Assembly: GCA_024114885.1 (NCBI GenBank)
Contig: CP099431.1
Coordinates: 186,001-250,000 of the forward strand
Direction: 5' to 3'
DNA length: 64,000 nt
From: Septoria linicola
Lineage: Eukaryota; Ascomycota; Dothideomycetes; Mycosphaerellales; Mycosphaerellaceae
A program made the translations under genes and the position numbers. The notes beneath the pieces were generated by a model, which was not told the origin of the DNA, did not search any database, and was given only the letters and a program-made list of their open reading frames with translations. How positions within the stretch are numbered: the first letter of the stretch is position 1; each line of letters begins with the position of its first letter. Positions 1-12,369 of this stretch are shown piece after piece.

Positions 1-3000
1 TCATGTTCATCGGATTCGATCACTTCAGCGAGCCTTTTTAAGTTGCAGATTCTGCTCCAGACAACGGAGAAGTGTGCAGTCTTATCACAATGGTGGTTGT
101 GGCTTGGATGCCGATCCGCCGTCTGCGCCGCAGTACCATGTGTGTTCAGAAAGGTATTTGGCGTCCTTAACATCACGACCTTTCCTGGTCTCCAGGTCAA
201 CCACGACACGTTCCTCGCACGAGAAATTTGCTCCACAGCTTCGCTGGAAGCGCTACGTTCTACATGCACAGAAGAGCAGTCGGTACTGGAGCCATGAAAG
301 CCACGATGAACAAGATGCCGCAGGGAATTTGCATATTCACGCCAATTAAGACTCGGGATCAAGGCAAAAAAGGCGAGATCGGTGCGAGCTCTGAACATTC
401 AAGTCGGAAAAGCTGGCTACGTGTCGAGGACACAGGTAGATTGAGCAGTGTTCATGGTATGTCCGACACTGAGGTCATTGTCAGCACAACAGCTAAGCAG
501 AGCATTAGTTATAGAATGGCGTCCCTTCTGTCATTCAGACTTCGAAGAAAGTCCCTTACGGCGCAAATACGAGGATCCGCCAACAGAACATCAGGATAAG
601 CCGAATACACGCTCGATGCAGCTTCAAAAGACGCCGTCGCTAGGCAAGCCGAGCTCCGACATGACCAAGCCACCTTGGAGATACGCGGAAGCATTATCAT
701 CGAGATTGAGCGAGGGGCTGCTGTCCAAAGGCTACAAACAGTTGAATGTTGAGTGACAGTCAGAATCGCTGGAGCACACCCGCTGTGACTCTGTCAGCCA
801 AGTGGGCGACAATGCTCCGAGAGGCTTCCACGCTTCTCGCCAGAGAGTTTTACCGCCAACGAGTAGACGGGCGGGACCCCGCCCAATCTGGAGACCCGCG
901 GGTTGTAGACCTCCGTGAAAGCTGCTCCAATGCTGGGTTATGCAGGGACACGTAGCCCCGTACGAGCTCGAGTGAGTCGTGCTCCATCCAGAGAATGCGT
1001 TCAATTGGCCTGTAGAGTCTCTTGCCAGAGAGAACCGCGGTATGAACGGGCGCATGAGAGCCATACTGATTAACCTTAGAAGAAGTGAGCGATACGCGCA
1101 TCCTACAAGCTCCGACCCATAATCTCCATCGATGTCTTATTATGCTATCAATATCGCAGGTTGTAGCCTCACGATACGGCTCGCTTTCACACTATCGAAG
1201 CTGGACAAGTTACAGAGGCTCTTCTAGGATGTGAGTAGACGCCTGCGACTCCGATTGTCAACAGCCAGCAGACCGATTTTGATAGGACCTCCTTGGGCAC
1301 ACGGGTCACCATATGCGTACCAGGCGATCGGCTCCAGCGTGATACAGCTACAATCTTAGACAAAGCTGTGGAAAACAGCTGACCTACCGGACCCTGCGCG
1401 GAACAGCACCTCGCGGGTCGTGCTCGTGGTAATGCTTTGGAAACAGAGCACGACGACATAGTTTGGCGATGTCCAAGCGGCGAACAAGCTCATAGAGGAT
1501 GCGATTTCTCACGCGCTAGCCTCACCCAATGACCAGCGTACAGAGAACTGTCCGCAAATCGGAATGGACTTGGCCAACGTTGACGACACCTATGATCCTC
1601 TCGGTGTCTGAACTCGAGGCGCAAATTACAAGAATGAGGTACGAGATCTGGACACATGGCTAAAGACATGGTTGCACTACACTCGCCCACTCACAAGCGA
1701 GTTCCACGTGTGCTGCTCTCCGAGCACATGAGTACAAGCTTCGTAAGCGAAGAGAACGAGGCTGCGGCAACTGCTATCGACTGCGCCTACTGTGGTGACA
1801 AATCTGTTAGTGCCCGAACACGTGGTCTCTGTAGGATCGATAGCATCGCAACAAGACTGTGCAGGATGTTTGCACTACCATCAAGCGGTTCCTCTACGAC
1901 AACTACGTGGCGCTAAAAGTCAACCACGAGATCTCCGGGTACGAGAAAGCTGCGTGCGCTGCAGCTATTGAACGTGTCGACATTGCAGACTACACAGGGC
2001 CGCCCAAAGACGCCGGCTACTACAACATTGATGAAGTCCACCTCCAAGACTCTCCGCCTGGCCCATCTCGCGGCATGACAAGTCAACAGCAGCATTGTCA
2101 CCCGGCTAGGTCCTTGCCGCTTTCTGTAAGTGCTATACTCTCACCGACCACACCAAATACTGTGCTGACCATTGTCACGTAATCTCCAGGCAGCTCCTTC
2201 CAAAGCAGCTCTACATGAGCACCGCCAACCTCTACCGACTGCAGCTTCTGCAATATCAAGAGTAGTGCATTTCTGCTCGCAAGCGAGCTCCTGCCACGAT
2301 CGAAGTGTACATTACGACCCGCCTTCGAGACAACTCGAAGCGTAAGAGGTAATGAAACACGTTTGGCTACAGAGAGGAAGACGAAGAGGAGGGCCGGAAG
2401 ATCGAAGAAGCTTAGTTAGCAACAACGGGGAATGGAGTAAAGCAGGTCGAAGGGAGCGGCGGCGCAAGCTAAGACCGGGCATTCTAGGAAGATAGAGTAT
2501 CAGAAGCAGTAGACAATGTCGAGGAGCGTGGCAGGGGGTGTAGGGATGTATAGGGCCGGAGAGCGGTAAGCTTGCCACGCTGCCTACAGGGCAATGTGGC
2601 AGTACTTCCTTTGGTCGTGCGGGAACTGGTGCCGTTCTGCTCAAGCACCAAGAAGAAGCGCGATGATTGGCACCACCTTATCGCGTGAGGAATATCCATG
2701 GAAGTCATCGTCCTGCACGGCCGAAAGAGATGCCAAAGTTGATAAGAAGATGGTCATCGAAAACTCCGTAGAAGAGACGATGAATGGGCGAGGCGCCGCA
2801 AACTCTGAGTCGATTCTGATCCGTACCTGCGAATTCGATACGTTCGAGCAACCTTGCCATTCAAGAAGCTCGAGTCTGCTCATCTCTGGATGTATCTCGA
2901 GCAGCGATGATCTGGAGAACGCCCGATGCAGGCACTGAATTGCAGATTCTTTGACCTATGTGGTTCTTTGCAATGTCCGCGCGGTTAACGGCCACATCGC

Positions 3001-3040
3001 TTTTGTATATCACTATCGATCTACATCGCTCCAAGTCTAG
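1..3040. other. Unmutated flank without a recognised gene
   Basis: Balanced base composition with CA and TG dinucleotides at normal frequency, so this stretch has not been RIPped. Only short overlapping open frames are present on both strands, none above about 125 codons and none with a motif I recognise. The frame at 1859-2182 has codon-like character in its first 70 residues but no domain I can name. The sequence stays unmutated up to the target duplication of the hAT element at 3041. It may be intergenic DNA or an eroded gene. Confidence 0.6.
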
Positions 3041-3048
3041 ACCGCGAC
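3041..3048. repeat. Left 8-bp target duplication of hAT-1 (ACCGCGAC)
   Basis: ACCGCGAC immediately precedes the left terminal inverted repeat and recurs directly after the right one at 6699-6706. Eight base pairs is the normal target duplication of hAT transposons. Confidence 0.9.
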
Positions 3049-3070
3049 TAGACTAGTCGCCAAGCAAGTA
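3049..3070 (+). repeat. hAT-1 left terminal inverted repeat
   Basis: Starts TAGACTAGTC and continues through AAGCAAGTA. The outermost T matches the C of the opposite end and is explained by a RIP C-to-T change. Of 22 positions, 17 match the reverse complement of 6677-6698. Confidence 0.85.
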
Positions 3071-3899
3071 GGATTCACTTGTTTATAAGCCTTGCGGCAA
3101 GTAAGTAAGTAAGTAGAGAGGCTGGCTATTACGTAAGCAAGGCAAGTAAGCAAGTAAATAGATAGTAAGTGACTTACAAGCCTTACGGTACGTTATCCTT
3201 CTTCGAGTAAAGGTAGTAGAATTATAGTAATTGTTTCGTACGATAGCGTTTATTATACTATTCTCTACTATTTAACGGTATTAAGATATACGCTATAGGT
3301 ATATAGGATAGTATAGCTAGGCTATTATAAGTGTCTAGTCTACTACGCGCGTATTAATAGTAAGGGTATTAGTTATACTAGATTATAATAATAAGGTATA
3401 GGGATCGTTAAAGAAGCAGCTAAAGCTATATAGATTAATTAGCTTAGCTAACTTAACCGAGCTCGCTTATATACGCTTAATATTAAATCTAATAGCTTTA
3501 GACCCTAGATTCCTTATAATCTACTATCGTAATTATAGTATTATTACTAGTATATTAAATAATATTACTAAAATATATTAGATAGATATTCTAAGTAGTA
3601 TAAAATAGAGCTTAGATAGTTAGTAAAATTTCTATATAAAAATATCTCTAGATTTATATAGTCCTAGCTCTAAGATTTTAAGCTCGTATTTCTATTATAT
3701 TTTAATATTAATAGACTATTACTTTCTAGCGTACTAAGAATCTACCTCTAATATTATAGATATACGACTATATAGCCTTAAAATAACGTAGATAACTAAA
3801 CTAGCTATAGCGATTTTAATAGGAAAAAGTATACGCTCTAAAACGCGTGTTCTATAATATAGTTAGTATTAGAAACAGGTTTAGTTCGGTCTTAGAGTT

Positions 3900-6430
3900 A
3901 CAAGTTATTAGCTAATAGGGATATAGATATACTAACTAAGAGCGATAATATTATCTTTAAATACTAGCGTATTTATAATAACGCTATTATAGAGCTTAGT
4001 ATAGATATAGAATTAGTATTAGACTTATCTTTAGTAATTAGGACAGACCTCGAGTCTATACTATTAGAATTAGCTACGTAGGTAGATAATAACGCGTCTC
4101 TATAAGCTTCGTAGCCTATACTCTTTTAGCGCCTTATAAAGCGTAAATACGATAATAATACCGAATTACTTAACTAACTAGACTTCTAACGATTACCTAT
4201 ATACTTATAGCTACTAGACGATACTTAGATAACTTTATAGGTCTTTACGTATAGCTAGCGGCTATAGAATATATAGAAGAAGGTAGTTTAGGTATATAAG
4301 ATCTACTACTCTTAAAGAGCGTAGTTACGTAGTAAATAGGCTAGTATCTACGACGTAGATAAATTAACCTTATTAGTAGGAGTATACTTAAGACAAATAT
4401 ATAGTATATATAAGGAAGGTAAGGAGCTAGAAATACCTTCTAGTAAGTAGTATAAGCTAATAGATAGGCACGTTACGCCTTAGAGTATTAATAATAATAT
4501 AGCTATTAAATTCGATATAGACGACTTTCTTACGTTACTATATATATAGCTAATTATAGATAATATTACCTTCCCTAAGTACGATTTACTAGCCTTTAGA
4601 GCGCTCTTATTCTACCTCTAACCTCGTTACTACCGATTTGTTCCTTTATACTAAACTACGAGCTCTAAGATAGTATTAGTATTCGATAAATAACTCGGCT
4701 ATATTATAGAGGAGTTAGTAGCCGCTATTATAAGGATTAGCTTCTTATTCGACCTATAGACGTCTAAAAACAAACTAGTATTACTTAGTATTATTATATA
4801 CTTTATCTCTATAGAAGGTTAACTAAGGATAATATTACTAGATCTACTAAGGTAGAAGGGCCGTTATACTAGCTGTAACATTATAGAGACTATAGTAGAG
4901 GTAATAGTATACTATAACCTATACGATAAAGTTAGTTACTTTATCTCTAATAACGCTAGTAATAACCCTAAGGTAATTAAGTACCTTACGTAGAAATATA
5001 GCTTTGATAAATACTAGAATTAGCTACGCTATATAGGCTATATATTTAACCTCGTTAGATAGGCTACGCTAACTAGTAAAGATCTAGAAGTACTTGAATC
5101 TAAAGCTATTAATATAGCTACTAATAGACTAACATTTAAGGATATAATACTACTATATTAGCGTCGCTATAGACTAATTAGTAAGCTTTATAATACGCTC
5201 TATTATCTTAATCGTTTACTATAGGTATAGGAGGAGGTAGAACGACTATAGCTTACTAAGGTAGCTCTATTTAAGGTAGAGGGCAACAAGGATATATATC
5301 GTCTATTATACGACGTATATACGCGCTAGCACTTATTCGACGATAGCTCTAAGCGTATATTAAAGCTTAGAGCTACTATTAATAAGTACTACGAACAAGA
5401 GGTAGATAAGTAGTATATAGCTATATAGAAGTAGACTAAGAAATACTCTAATAGGTACTATATAAAGCTAGAGCCTTCTATCGTCTATAATTAATTAATA
5501 GACGACGATTAGTATATAATTAAGTAGTATCGCGAGATCCTCTAGCTATTAAAGATAGTAATAAAGACACTATAGGGTACTAGTAGCGGCAAGTTTAGTA
5601 CTATTTAGTAAGTACTACTAGTAATAGAGGTACTAATAAGTTACTTTAAAGCGCTTATTATCTAGTATCTAATCGATAATAACCTCTAACTACTAAAGCG
5701 TAAATAGCGTGTCGATAGCGAATAATAACGATAACTACGTACTAAAGCTAATATATAGAACGACCTATCTAACTAACTTACTATATAATAGTACTTCTAC
5801 GCTAGTATTAAGCTTAGTTAGACTAAGTATAACGATTACTTTACTAAGATAGACGAAACGCCTATTTACGTAGCTATAGTAGTACTCTATCCGAATATAA
5901 AATAGTAGTTTATTAAGAAACTAGATAAATAATAACGATAGGCTAGTAACGATAAAGATTAGATCGTAAGGACTAAAGCTACTATCTAACAGCTATAGAA
6001 AATATATAAAGACAAGTATAGGAGGCCTTCTACGTCGATAGTCGGTCTACGCGCTCCTAGTATAGCTACTCGCTACGTTATCTACTCGCTTATAATTAAT
6101 AACGATAGCGATAGCGATAGCGATAATAATATAGCTATAGACGAGTATATATAGTACTATAGTAAGAAGTAGAAGAAGGTAGTTAAACTTAATATAAGCT
6201 AGTTACTAATATCTTACTAGATTAAAAAGAGACGATAATAGCTAAGCCTAGTATAAATAGCGTTAGATATATATACCTGTCTAGTAATAAGTAACGAGCC
6301 TAAGCGACAATTTAGCGTTACTAGCGACGTGTTGTAGCTACGTAGACGATAGTTATATAGTGAAACTATACGATATTTAGTTACTCTAAAGTTATAGATA
6401 AATAGTAGTTTTATTATACTAACTAGTACG
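3900..6430 (+). pseudogene. hAT-1 transposase remnant
   Basis: The C-terminal part is clear. In the frame starting at 6242, ignoring TAA/TAG, one reads a segment containing ALDIY, then SNEPKRQFSV at 6290-6319. This matches the hAT dimerisation signature in which A(L/V)DI is followed by (D/S)(A/E)EPER(V/L)FS. Upstream, near 5350-5460, a KLRATINKYY-like stretch followed by KWY-type residues fits the region before that domain. Every stop seen in the checked part is TAA or TAG, as expected when CAA, CAG and TGG are RIPped. The 5' limit is a guess because ATG codons have been converted to ATA. No intact BED zinc finger could be confirmed. Confidence 0.7.
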
Positions 6431-6676
6431 CTATTTAGGCGTATTACGTAGCTAACAACACCTACGGCAATAACAGTAATAGTAGATAGTACTAACACGG
6501 TTAAGATAGACTAGTATTTACTACTATTCGATATCGTAATATACTACCGCTTATAGCTAGCGTTACTAAGCAAGTAAGCCTTATATAAGTAAGTAGAGAG
6601 CGTCTTATTTACTTAATAAGTAAGTAGCGAGAGTACTAAATAGTAAGTAAGTAAGTAAAGTTATCTCTACTTACGT

Positions 6677-6698
6677 TACTTACTTATAGACTAGTCTG
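6677..6698 (-). repeat. hAT-1 right terminal inverted repeat
   Basis: Its reverse complement starts CAGACTAGTC and runs into AAGTAAGTA, matching the left end apart from RIP-type transitions and two other differences. Confidence 0.85.
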
Positions 6699-6706
6699 AC
6701 CGCGAC
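6699..6706. repeat. Right 8-bp target duplication of hAT-1 (ACCGCGAC)
   Basis: Perfect copy of 3041-3048, directly abutting the terminal G of the right inverted repeat. Confidence 0.9.
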
Positions 6707-8460
6707 TACTTTAGACCGCTTAGGACGGCTCCTTTTAGCTTTTTCCTACGGCCCTAAAGACTACTTTAAAGGTTACCTATAGTCGATTTAGATAACTAGA
6801 GCTTAAAGGAATAGCATAATACTATACTAAGGCTAGAAGTAAGGCGTTAAAGGGGCCGTATGTCTACGCTATATACGTATATATTATAGCTCGATATAAA
6901 ACCTAGACAGCTATTAACCTACTCTCTTTCTCTTAATTAGTATTTCCCCTCGTAGATCGCTACTATCGCCTAGTAGATCTACTATACTATTAAGCGATTA
7001 TATTTAGTACGGCCGTTTAATATTTCTAATAAGAGTATAGGGTTTTATAAGAGGCTTAATAAGCTCTTACGCGAGTCTAATACCTAGAGTTTTATAAATT
7101 ACGCTCTCTATAATTCTTCGCGATATCTTAGAGCTCCTATTCGTAGATTAAAGAATATATTCCTCCTACTCTAGTAATAATCGTAGCTTTATATAACTAT
7201 CTCTACTACCGAAGATCTACTAAAGATTAGGCCTATTACTAGACTTACGTTATATAGCTACGACTATTATAGCTACCTCTATTTAGCGCTATTATAATAC
7301 GATAGTAGAATAATATTACTCGTTTACTCGTTCTTAATAGATATATAGTAGACCTCGATTTGTAGGTAGTAATAAGCCTATAGTATACTACCTAAGAACG
7401 CCTATACCTTCTAGTAAGATCTAAATCTTCTATCTCTAGACCTCTCGGAGTAGACTTCGACCTAAGTTAGCCGTTACTATAGTAGAGAGCGATATTATAT
7501 TAAGGTTAATTAAGGTACGCTTTACTAAATATCCTAGTATATTACTACTTATTAGAGGCGGACATAGCGAGAACGAGTATCTTTAGTTATAAGCGGAAAG
7601 GCAAGAATAACTTATAATGTTCGACCTTAAGTACTAGAGACGTAGCTCCTTCTATAGAGTTATACTACTTCTATAGCGTTTCAAATCTAGTATAATCACT
7701 ACTAATAGCCTAGGTAGATAGAAACGCGAGAGTCGTATTAGTATAAAGGAGGACATCGTTATCTATCGCTATTAACGTAGTTTATATACTAGAATCAGGT
7801 TACTTAGTAGTATAGAGCTATCGGTAAGATAACCTTATTTAATACTCTTAGGACGGACGACTAGTATACTAAAGGAGGTAACATCTATAGCGTTTACGTC
7901 TTAGTAAACCGCTAAGTTAAAAGTTAGAGACTAAGTACTATATCGAGAATACTTAACGATTCGAAGCGTTACTATAACCTTTACTTTAGCTCTAGCGTAT
8001 TTCGCTATACCTAAGTAGTAATATCTTTATTATTACGGATTTCTTTATTAGCCTCTAAGATAGCTAAGAGTATTTACTATAGCTTATAGACTTATAGTAT
8101 AGTTAATCGAGCTAGACTAGTTCGAAAATATTAAAATAAAGTTTAAGGTTAATTACTTTATTAGAATATTACTAGATAGGCGATATTAAGAATAAAGCTA
8201 TAAGTACTACGACTTATTCGAGCGAATTAGGTAGAGATATAGTACTATAGCTAGAGATAGGAAGCGAGTAGTAGGTACCGCGTATTAGCGCGGACTACTA
8301 AGCGATAGTTAGTACTATCGTCGGTGTTCGTTAGTAGGCTATTCTCTTAAAGGTCGTTCTTTCTTAGCTTTAGAAGGAGGAAGTCGTATCGTCGTCGGCC
8401 TACGGCCGATACTACTAGATTACTAGAGACAAGTAATAATATATCTACTTGACCTCCTAG
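6707..8460. repeat. RIPped repeat of unknown family
   Basis: CA/TG-depleted, TA-rich sequence that begins directly after the hAT-1 target duplication and stops abruptly near 8460, where normal composition returns. No terminal repeats or pol motifs were found. On the plus strand, frames that ignore TAG/TAA remain free of TGA and of obvious frameshifts over several hundred bases (about 7330-8100, and in a neighbouring frame about 8040-8460). This suggests one or more decayed coding regions, but I recognise no family. It could be part of a multicopy repeat into whose edge hAT-1 inserted, or a duplicated host gene. Confidence 0.55.
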
Positions 8461-11400
8461 TTAGAGAGCGGGATATAGCTTCGATAGAGCTTGTAGAGCC
8501 CTCAAACAGTCCACGAACTCTTTACAGGTCTCTTCTATCCTCTTCTCTCGGACGCTGTGCCAGCAGCAAGCACGAACTTCTTCGCATCGTGTCCGGGCCT
8601 TGCCAGCCCTCACGTAATCGACCCAAGATGGTGCCGTGGCCAGGCCCTGTCGTGAGCAGTGACAGTCTCGGCATCCCATTCTGGTCTAGAGTCGACATGA
8701 GCATCTTCATTGTCGTGGGCACGCGTCCTCACCACTTGATCTCGGTCTGATGCTTTTCACCATCTTTCTCTCACAGCCCTTGCTAATCTCCTGTCTGTGC
8801 TTCTGCCGAGTCACACGTGGTAGCATTCCCGTTTTCTCCTCTCTCGCGCCTTGTCATTGTTGCTTCCATGCCGTCCACCTTCGCGTCGTGTGTATGCAAG
8901 AGAGCTACCGTCTCTTTACTCTCGTTCGTGCCGCTGCTATTGTCCTACATCTTGTCTTCTGGAGCCGAGGCGTAGACAGAAGGCTCATCGGCAGCGTACA
9001 CGTCGAGGTTCCAGTGTGAGAATCTTTCCTGGACTGTCGGTCCTTGCTCGCTACTTGGGGCAAGTGGGGAGGACTGCAGAAATGGGCCAGAAGAAGGCCG
9101 CGTCCTCAACTCGAGCAGGGGCCCGCAGCTACTGGCTTAACTCATGCAAGCGACGTACATGCCCGATACCGCAGAGGATCAGATGTTTCGGCGACGAGGG
9201 ACCAACTCTCGATTGACAGCTATCCGCATGTGCAGCTCGTGCCCCTTCTCGCAACAAATATCGATTCTGCGCAAGTCGTATATTATTGGCCGGGCGTAAC
9301 AAGAACAAGAACAACCTGCCAGCTGCCGGCAAAGCCCTCTTCAACGTTACAGCTGTCTCTTGAGAGCACGACGCCGAAATACCCGGGTTTCCCTTTAGCT
9401 ACGGCATGTCCGTAACCCTTACCGACAGGCTTGCATAGTGCAGCCGTAGATAGTTGCAAAGTCATGCCTCACTTGCCCTTTGCTCTTACAGCAGGTAGCG
9501 TAACAGCGTTTTGGCGGGTGTGTCGCGAGAGGTCAACGTCGGACTATTAACACTCCGGGCCTCCAAGGTCGTGTACTTGTTAGTAGACGTATTGATAGGC
9601 AATATGATGTCCTCGACTAAGGTCAAAATCCTAGCAAAGTTGGAGTGCGTCTTCCGAAGTCGAATCTGTTCGTGTTCTTCTTCGTCTTATAGCTATACTT
9701 TATACTAAGGTTCGATATCGTTTCCTACTCCTCAAGCAAGATCGGCTCGAACTTATAGTTCGTATATTAGAGTTGGTCTTGACATCGCTAGTAGTCTATA
9801 TCGTATTCTTGAACAAGTTGATCTCCTCGAATAAAGACGTGATGTCGGTCACGATCATAGTGTCGCTTAGGCTCAACGGTTCGAAAAGTAGATTATATGC
9901 AGGTTGCGATGTACTGACTTAATAAGTTGAAGGTGCACCCGCTATTAACACAAGTATGTCATTGAACTTGGGTCCTATAGAACTAGCTAGTAGATGAGCT
10001 ATTATGCCAAGATAAACTGTCTAATGCACGCATCTATAGTTTGGTATGTCAGCTCGCCCAGCTATAGAAGATATATCTCGCAGTCCTCGCTCCATCAACT
10101 GGTTGGCTTATACTTTTTCGCTAGCAGTTGTAAAGGTCGCCAAGATGCCATCGTCTGCCTCGAAAAGAACGAGGAGCTGAGGCGAGTCTAGTAGCTAGTC
10201 TCAAGGACGAGTGTAGCGTTATTGTGCGTCCATATACGTCCCTGTCAAGGTGTGGCAGCAATACACGAAATCAAATCGGACTGCCGATCGAGACTTCGGG
10301 AAAGGAGGCCATACAGGCAGCAAAAGGTTTCAATGCAGGGTGAAGCAGGGATGAAGCAGGGCAGGGATGAGGCAGGCATGGAGGGCACGGACGCCTGTCC
10401 AAAGCCTTGTTGAGCTTTATACTTCTTATACGTCAAGCCTATGACACGATTGCCATGACGGGACCCGAAAAGGTGAGATGCTGCAGGTCTTGGTCCTGTT
10501 GAAATCCAACAAGACTACCAGTCCACGCGCCATTGGCGCTAACCAGAAGCATGCTCGCCACACTCCAATTCAAGTGAGAACAGAGAACCAGCTACCACCG
10601 ATTTTGCTACCTGCTCCTAAAGCTGTCGCTCTACGTCCGTACTACGACATCACCATTTTGCCTGAGATCCCACTATCCGACAACATGGCTTCAATGCGAA
10701 GTCGAGGAGACAACTTCAGGCCCAGCCTTACGCCACTGCGTCGCCATCGGTATACGAGAGCTGTGCAGTTTCCAGGAGTGGCAGGAATGCCAGGGGAGAC
10801 GCCTTCACATTACGATCGAGGCGCCCGTTCGAGTCGGCGTCGTGCAGAGAAAACGTGAAGACATCCCGTACGGGAGCTCGATTTGGCATTCTAGCTCATC
10901 GAGTCCTTCGCGAGAAAAAGGCGGGTGTCCACATCAAACGTATCTAGGTGTATGATCCCATTGCAGAACGGCGGTAGAGGATGACCTGTTCGATGGGACA
11001 GGGCAGTGGTGTTGTTCCTTACTGAACGTGAACTTCACGCAGGTCGAATTAGGCCTTTGTATATACAGGCCTCGGTCCAATCCTGCTTTTGTGCATACGG
11101 ACCTCTGTACATGCACAAGCGGCAGGCATCAAGGTGCTCCCTGCGAGTCCAAACATGACAGTAACTATTCTTGTTCGGCAGTGATAGTAGTGAAGTCTGA
11201 CTTCTCGTCTGGCGCACTTCCACTTCGTTGTGTTGCTACGCATCTGCATTCACTTCTGCTCATTTCATCAAGCCAGCTTCGTTTCCGGACGGCTGCCATA
11301 CGGCGGCCGTCACCAACACCTGTTGCGCGCGACAGTGGCAGTACCAGTGCTTCCAATAGACGGGCAGGAAGACCATCGTCCATATTCGCAAGATTTCTCT

Positions 11401-12369
11401 CGATAGCGTATCAACCACGCCCCAATCATTGCCCGTGCTCCCTTACAGCTTCCTTGTCTGCCGTGGCATCAGCATCATCATCATCATTCCAGAAATCCTG
11501 CTGCGCGATCCTAACACGCGCGAGGACGATAACGCCTGCGTCTCCTCGACTACAACACACCCAGTCATAGAAGCAGCAGAAAGGTGGGTGAGGCTGCATG
11601 TAGCCGACCTCTCGTCTGCTTTCCACCTCGCGAGCCTCAGTAATCTTTCCAAGAGTAAAGTAGTGCTGTTGGACACTGAGATAGTGCATAGATTCGATTC
11701 GTGTGGTTGGTTCATCACGAGGCATGCATGGGACTTTCTCGTCAGTTATAGCATTGTATCTCTTTGCGACGACACTTCTAGAGGTAGCTCCACTAAGATA
11801 AAGTACTCGCCTTCCTCTACTAATTCGCATGAGCGTTGAGGCTCGAATATCGAGAATTCGTTTTTGCTTTTCTCGCGCTAGTTCTATGCTACGAAAAGCG
11901 GTCCTACCTTATTTGAACGTTCAAGTGCTGCAGCACTTTTGTAGCAGTTGGCGACTTCCCGCACTTGACCCGTCTTCTCACTCCACATCGCAGCGTCAGT
12001 CACGTTGGAGACTATTCAGGCACTGTCCTTGAACTGACAAGTCACGAAGTGGGTCTCTCCGAGCACTTGGTCTGAGGCGATCAAGCTGTCAATGGACTTT
12101 GGGAGTCGTCGATTTTCTACATATTGAGGTTCGATGCTTGCCTCGACGTGGGAAGCCGAATGGCGGGGTGTGAGGCAGCCGTGAGGTGTGGGTGTGGAGC
12201 AGCGCTACGAAAATGCTTGTGATTTGTGGCACTTCTATAGCGCTTCGGAAGTCACCATCCTCGAGTGTTAGCTCCTACTGTTTCTGTCAACTTGCACCGA
12301 TACGAGCGCGCTCGATGGCCATGGTGCCGTCTGCGTCTCGTATAAGGCTACACAGTGAGATGACTCTCC
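8461..12369. other. Long gene-poor stretch of the unmutated island
   Basis: Normal composition from 8461 to about 9540, with short overlapping frames only. From about 9540 to 10210 the sequence is intermediate, with many CTAG, TATAG and AGTAG words but CA and TG still present, as if lightly RIPped or affected by RIP leaking from a repeat. From 10210 to 12369 composition is normal again. The longest frame, 11028-11570 plus (180 codons), is rich in Ser, Arg and Ala, overlaps similarly sized frames on the other strand, and has no domain I recognise. I do not call a gene here. Confidence 0.5.

Larger units (their letters stand above)
3049..6698 (+). mobile_element. hAT-1: complete, RIP-killed hAT DNA transposon (3650 bp)
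   Basis: The element is bounded by 22-bp imperfect terminal inverted repeats beginning YAGACTAGTC and by perfect 8-bp target duplications. AAGTAAG-type repeats crowd both subterminal regions (about 3063-3180 and 6565-6690), as is common in hAT elements. The interior is almost free of CA and TG while CG persists, which is the RIP signature. A decayed transposase frame runs on the plus strand and ends in a hAT dimerisation-like segment. It cannot be autonomous. Left of the element the DNA is unmutated, while on the right it adjoins another RIPped segment, so the insertion lies at the edge of an older repeat. Confidence 0.9.

Noticed and set aside
43..2938. Many 60-125 codon frames in the first 3 kb
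   Set aside because: They overlap on both strands, start at arbitrary ATGs and have no domain or codon pattern that favours one frame.
3063..3180. AAGTAAG repeats as telomeric or microsatellite DNA
   Set aside because: They occur only at the two ends of hAT-1 in inverted arrangement and fit subterminal repeats of that element.
6217..6498. 93-codon minus-strand ORF inside hAT-1
   Set aside because: It lies antisense to the recognisable hAT dimerisation segment and owes its openness to RIP turning sense-strand codons into TAG/TAA.
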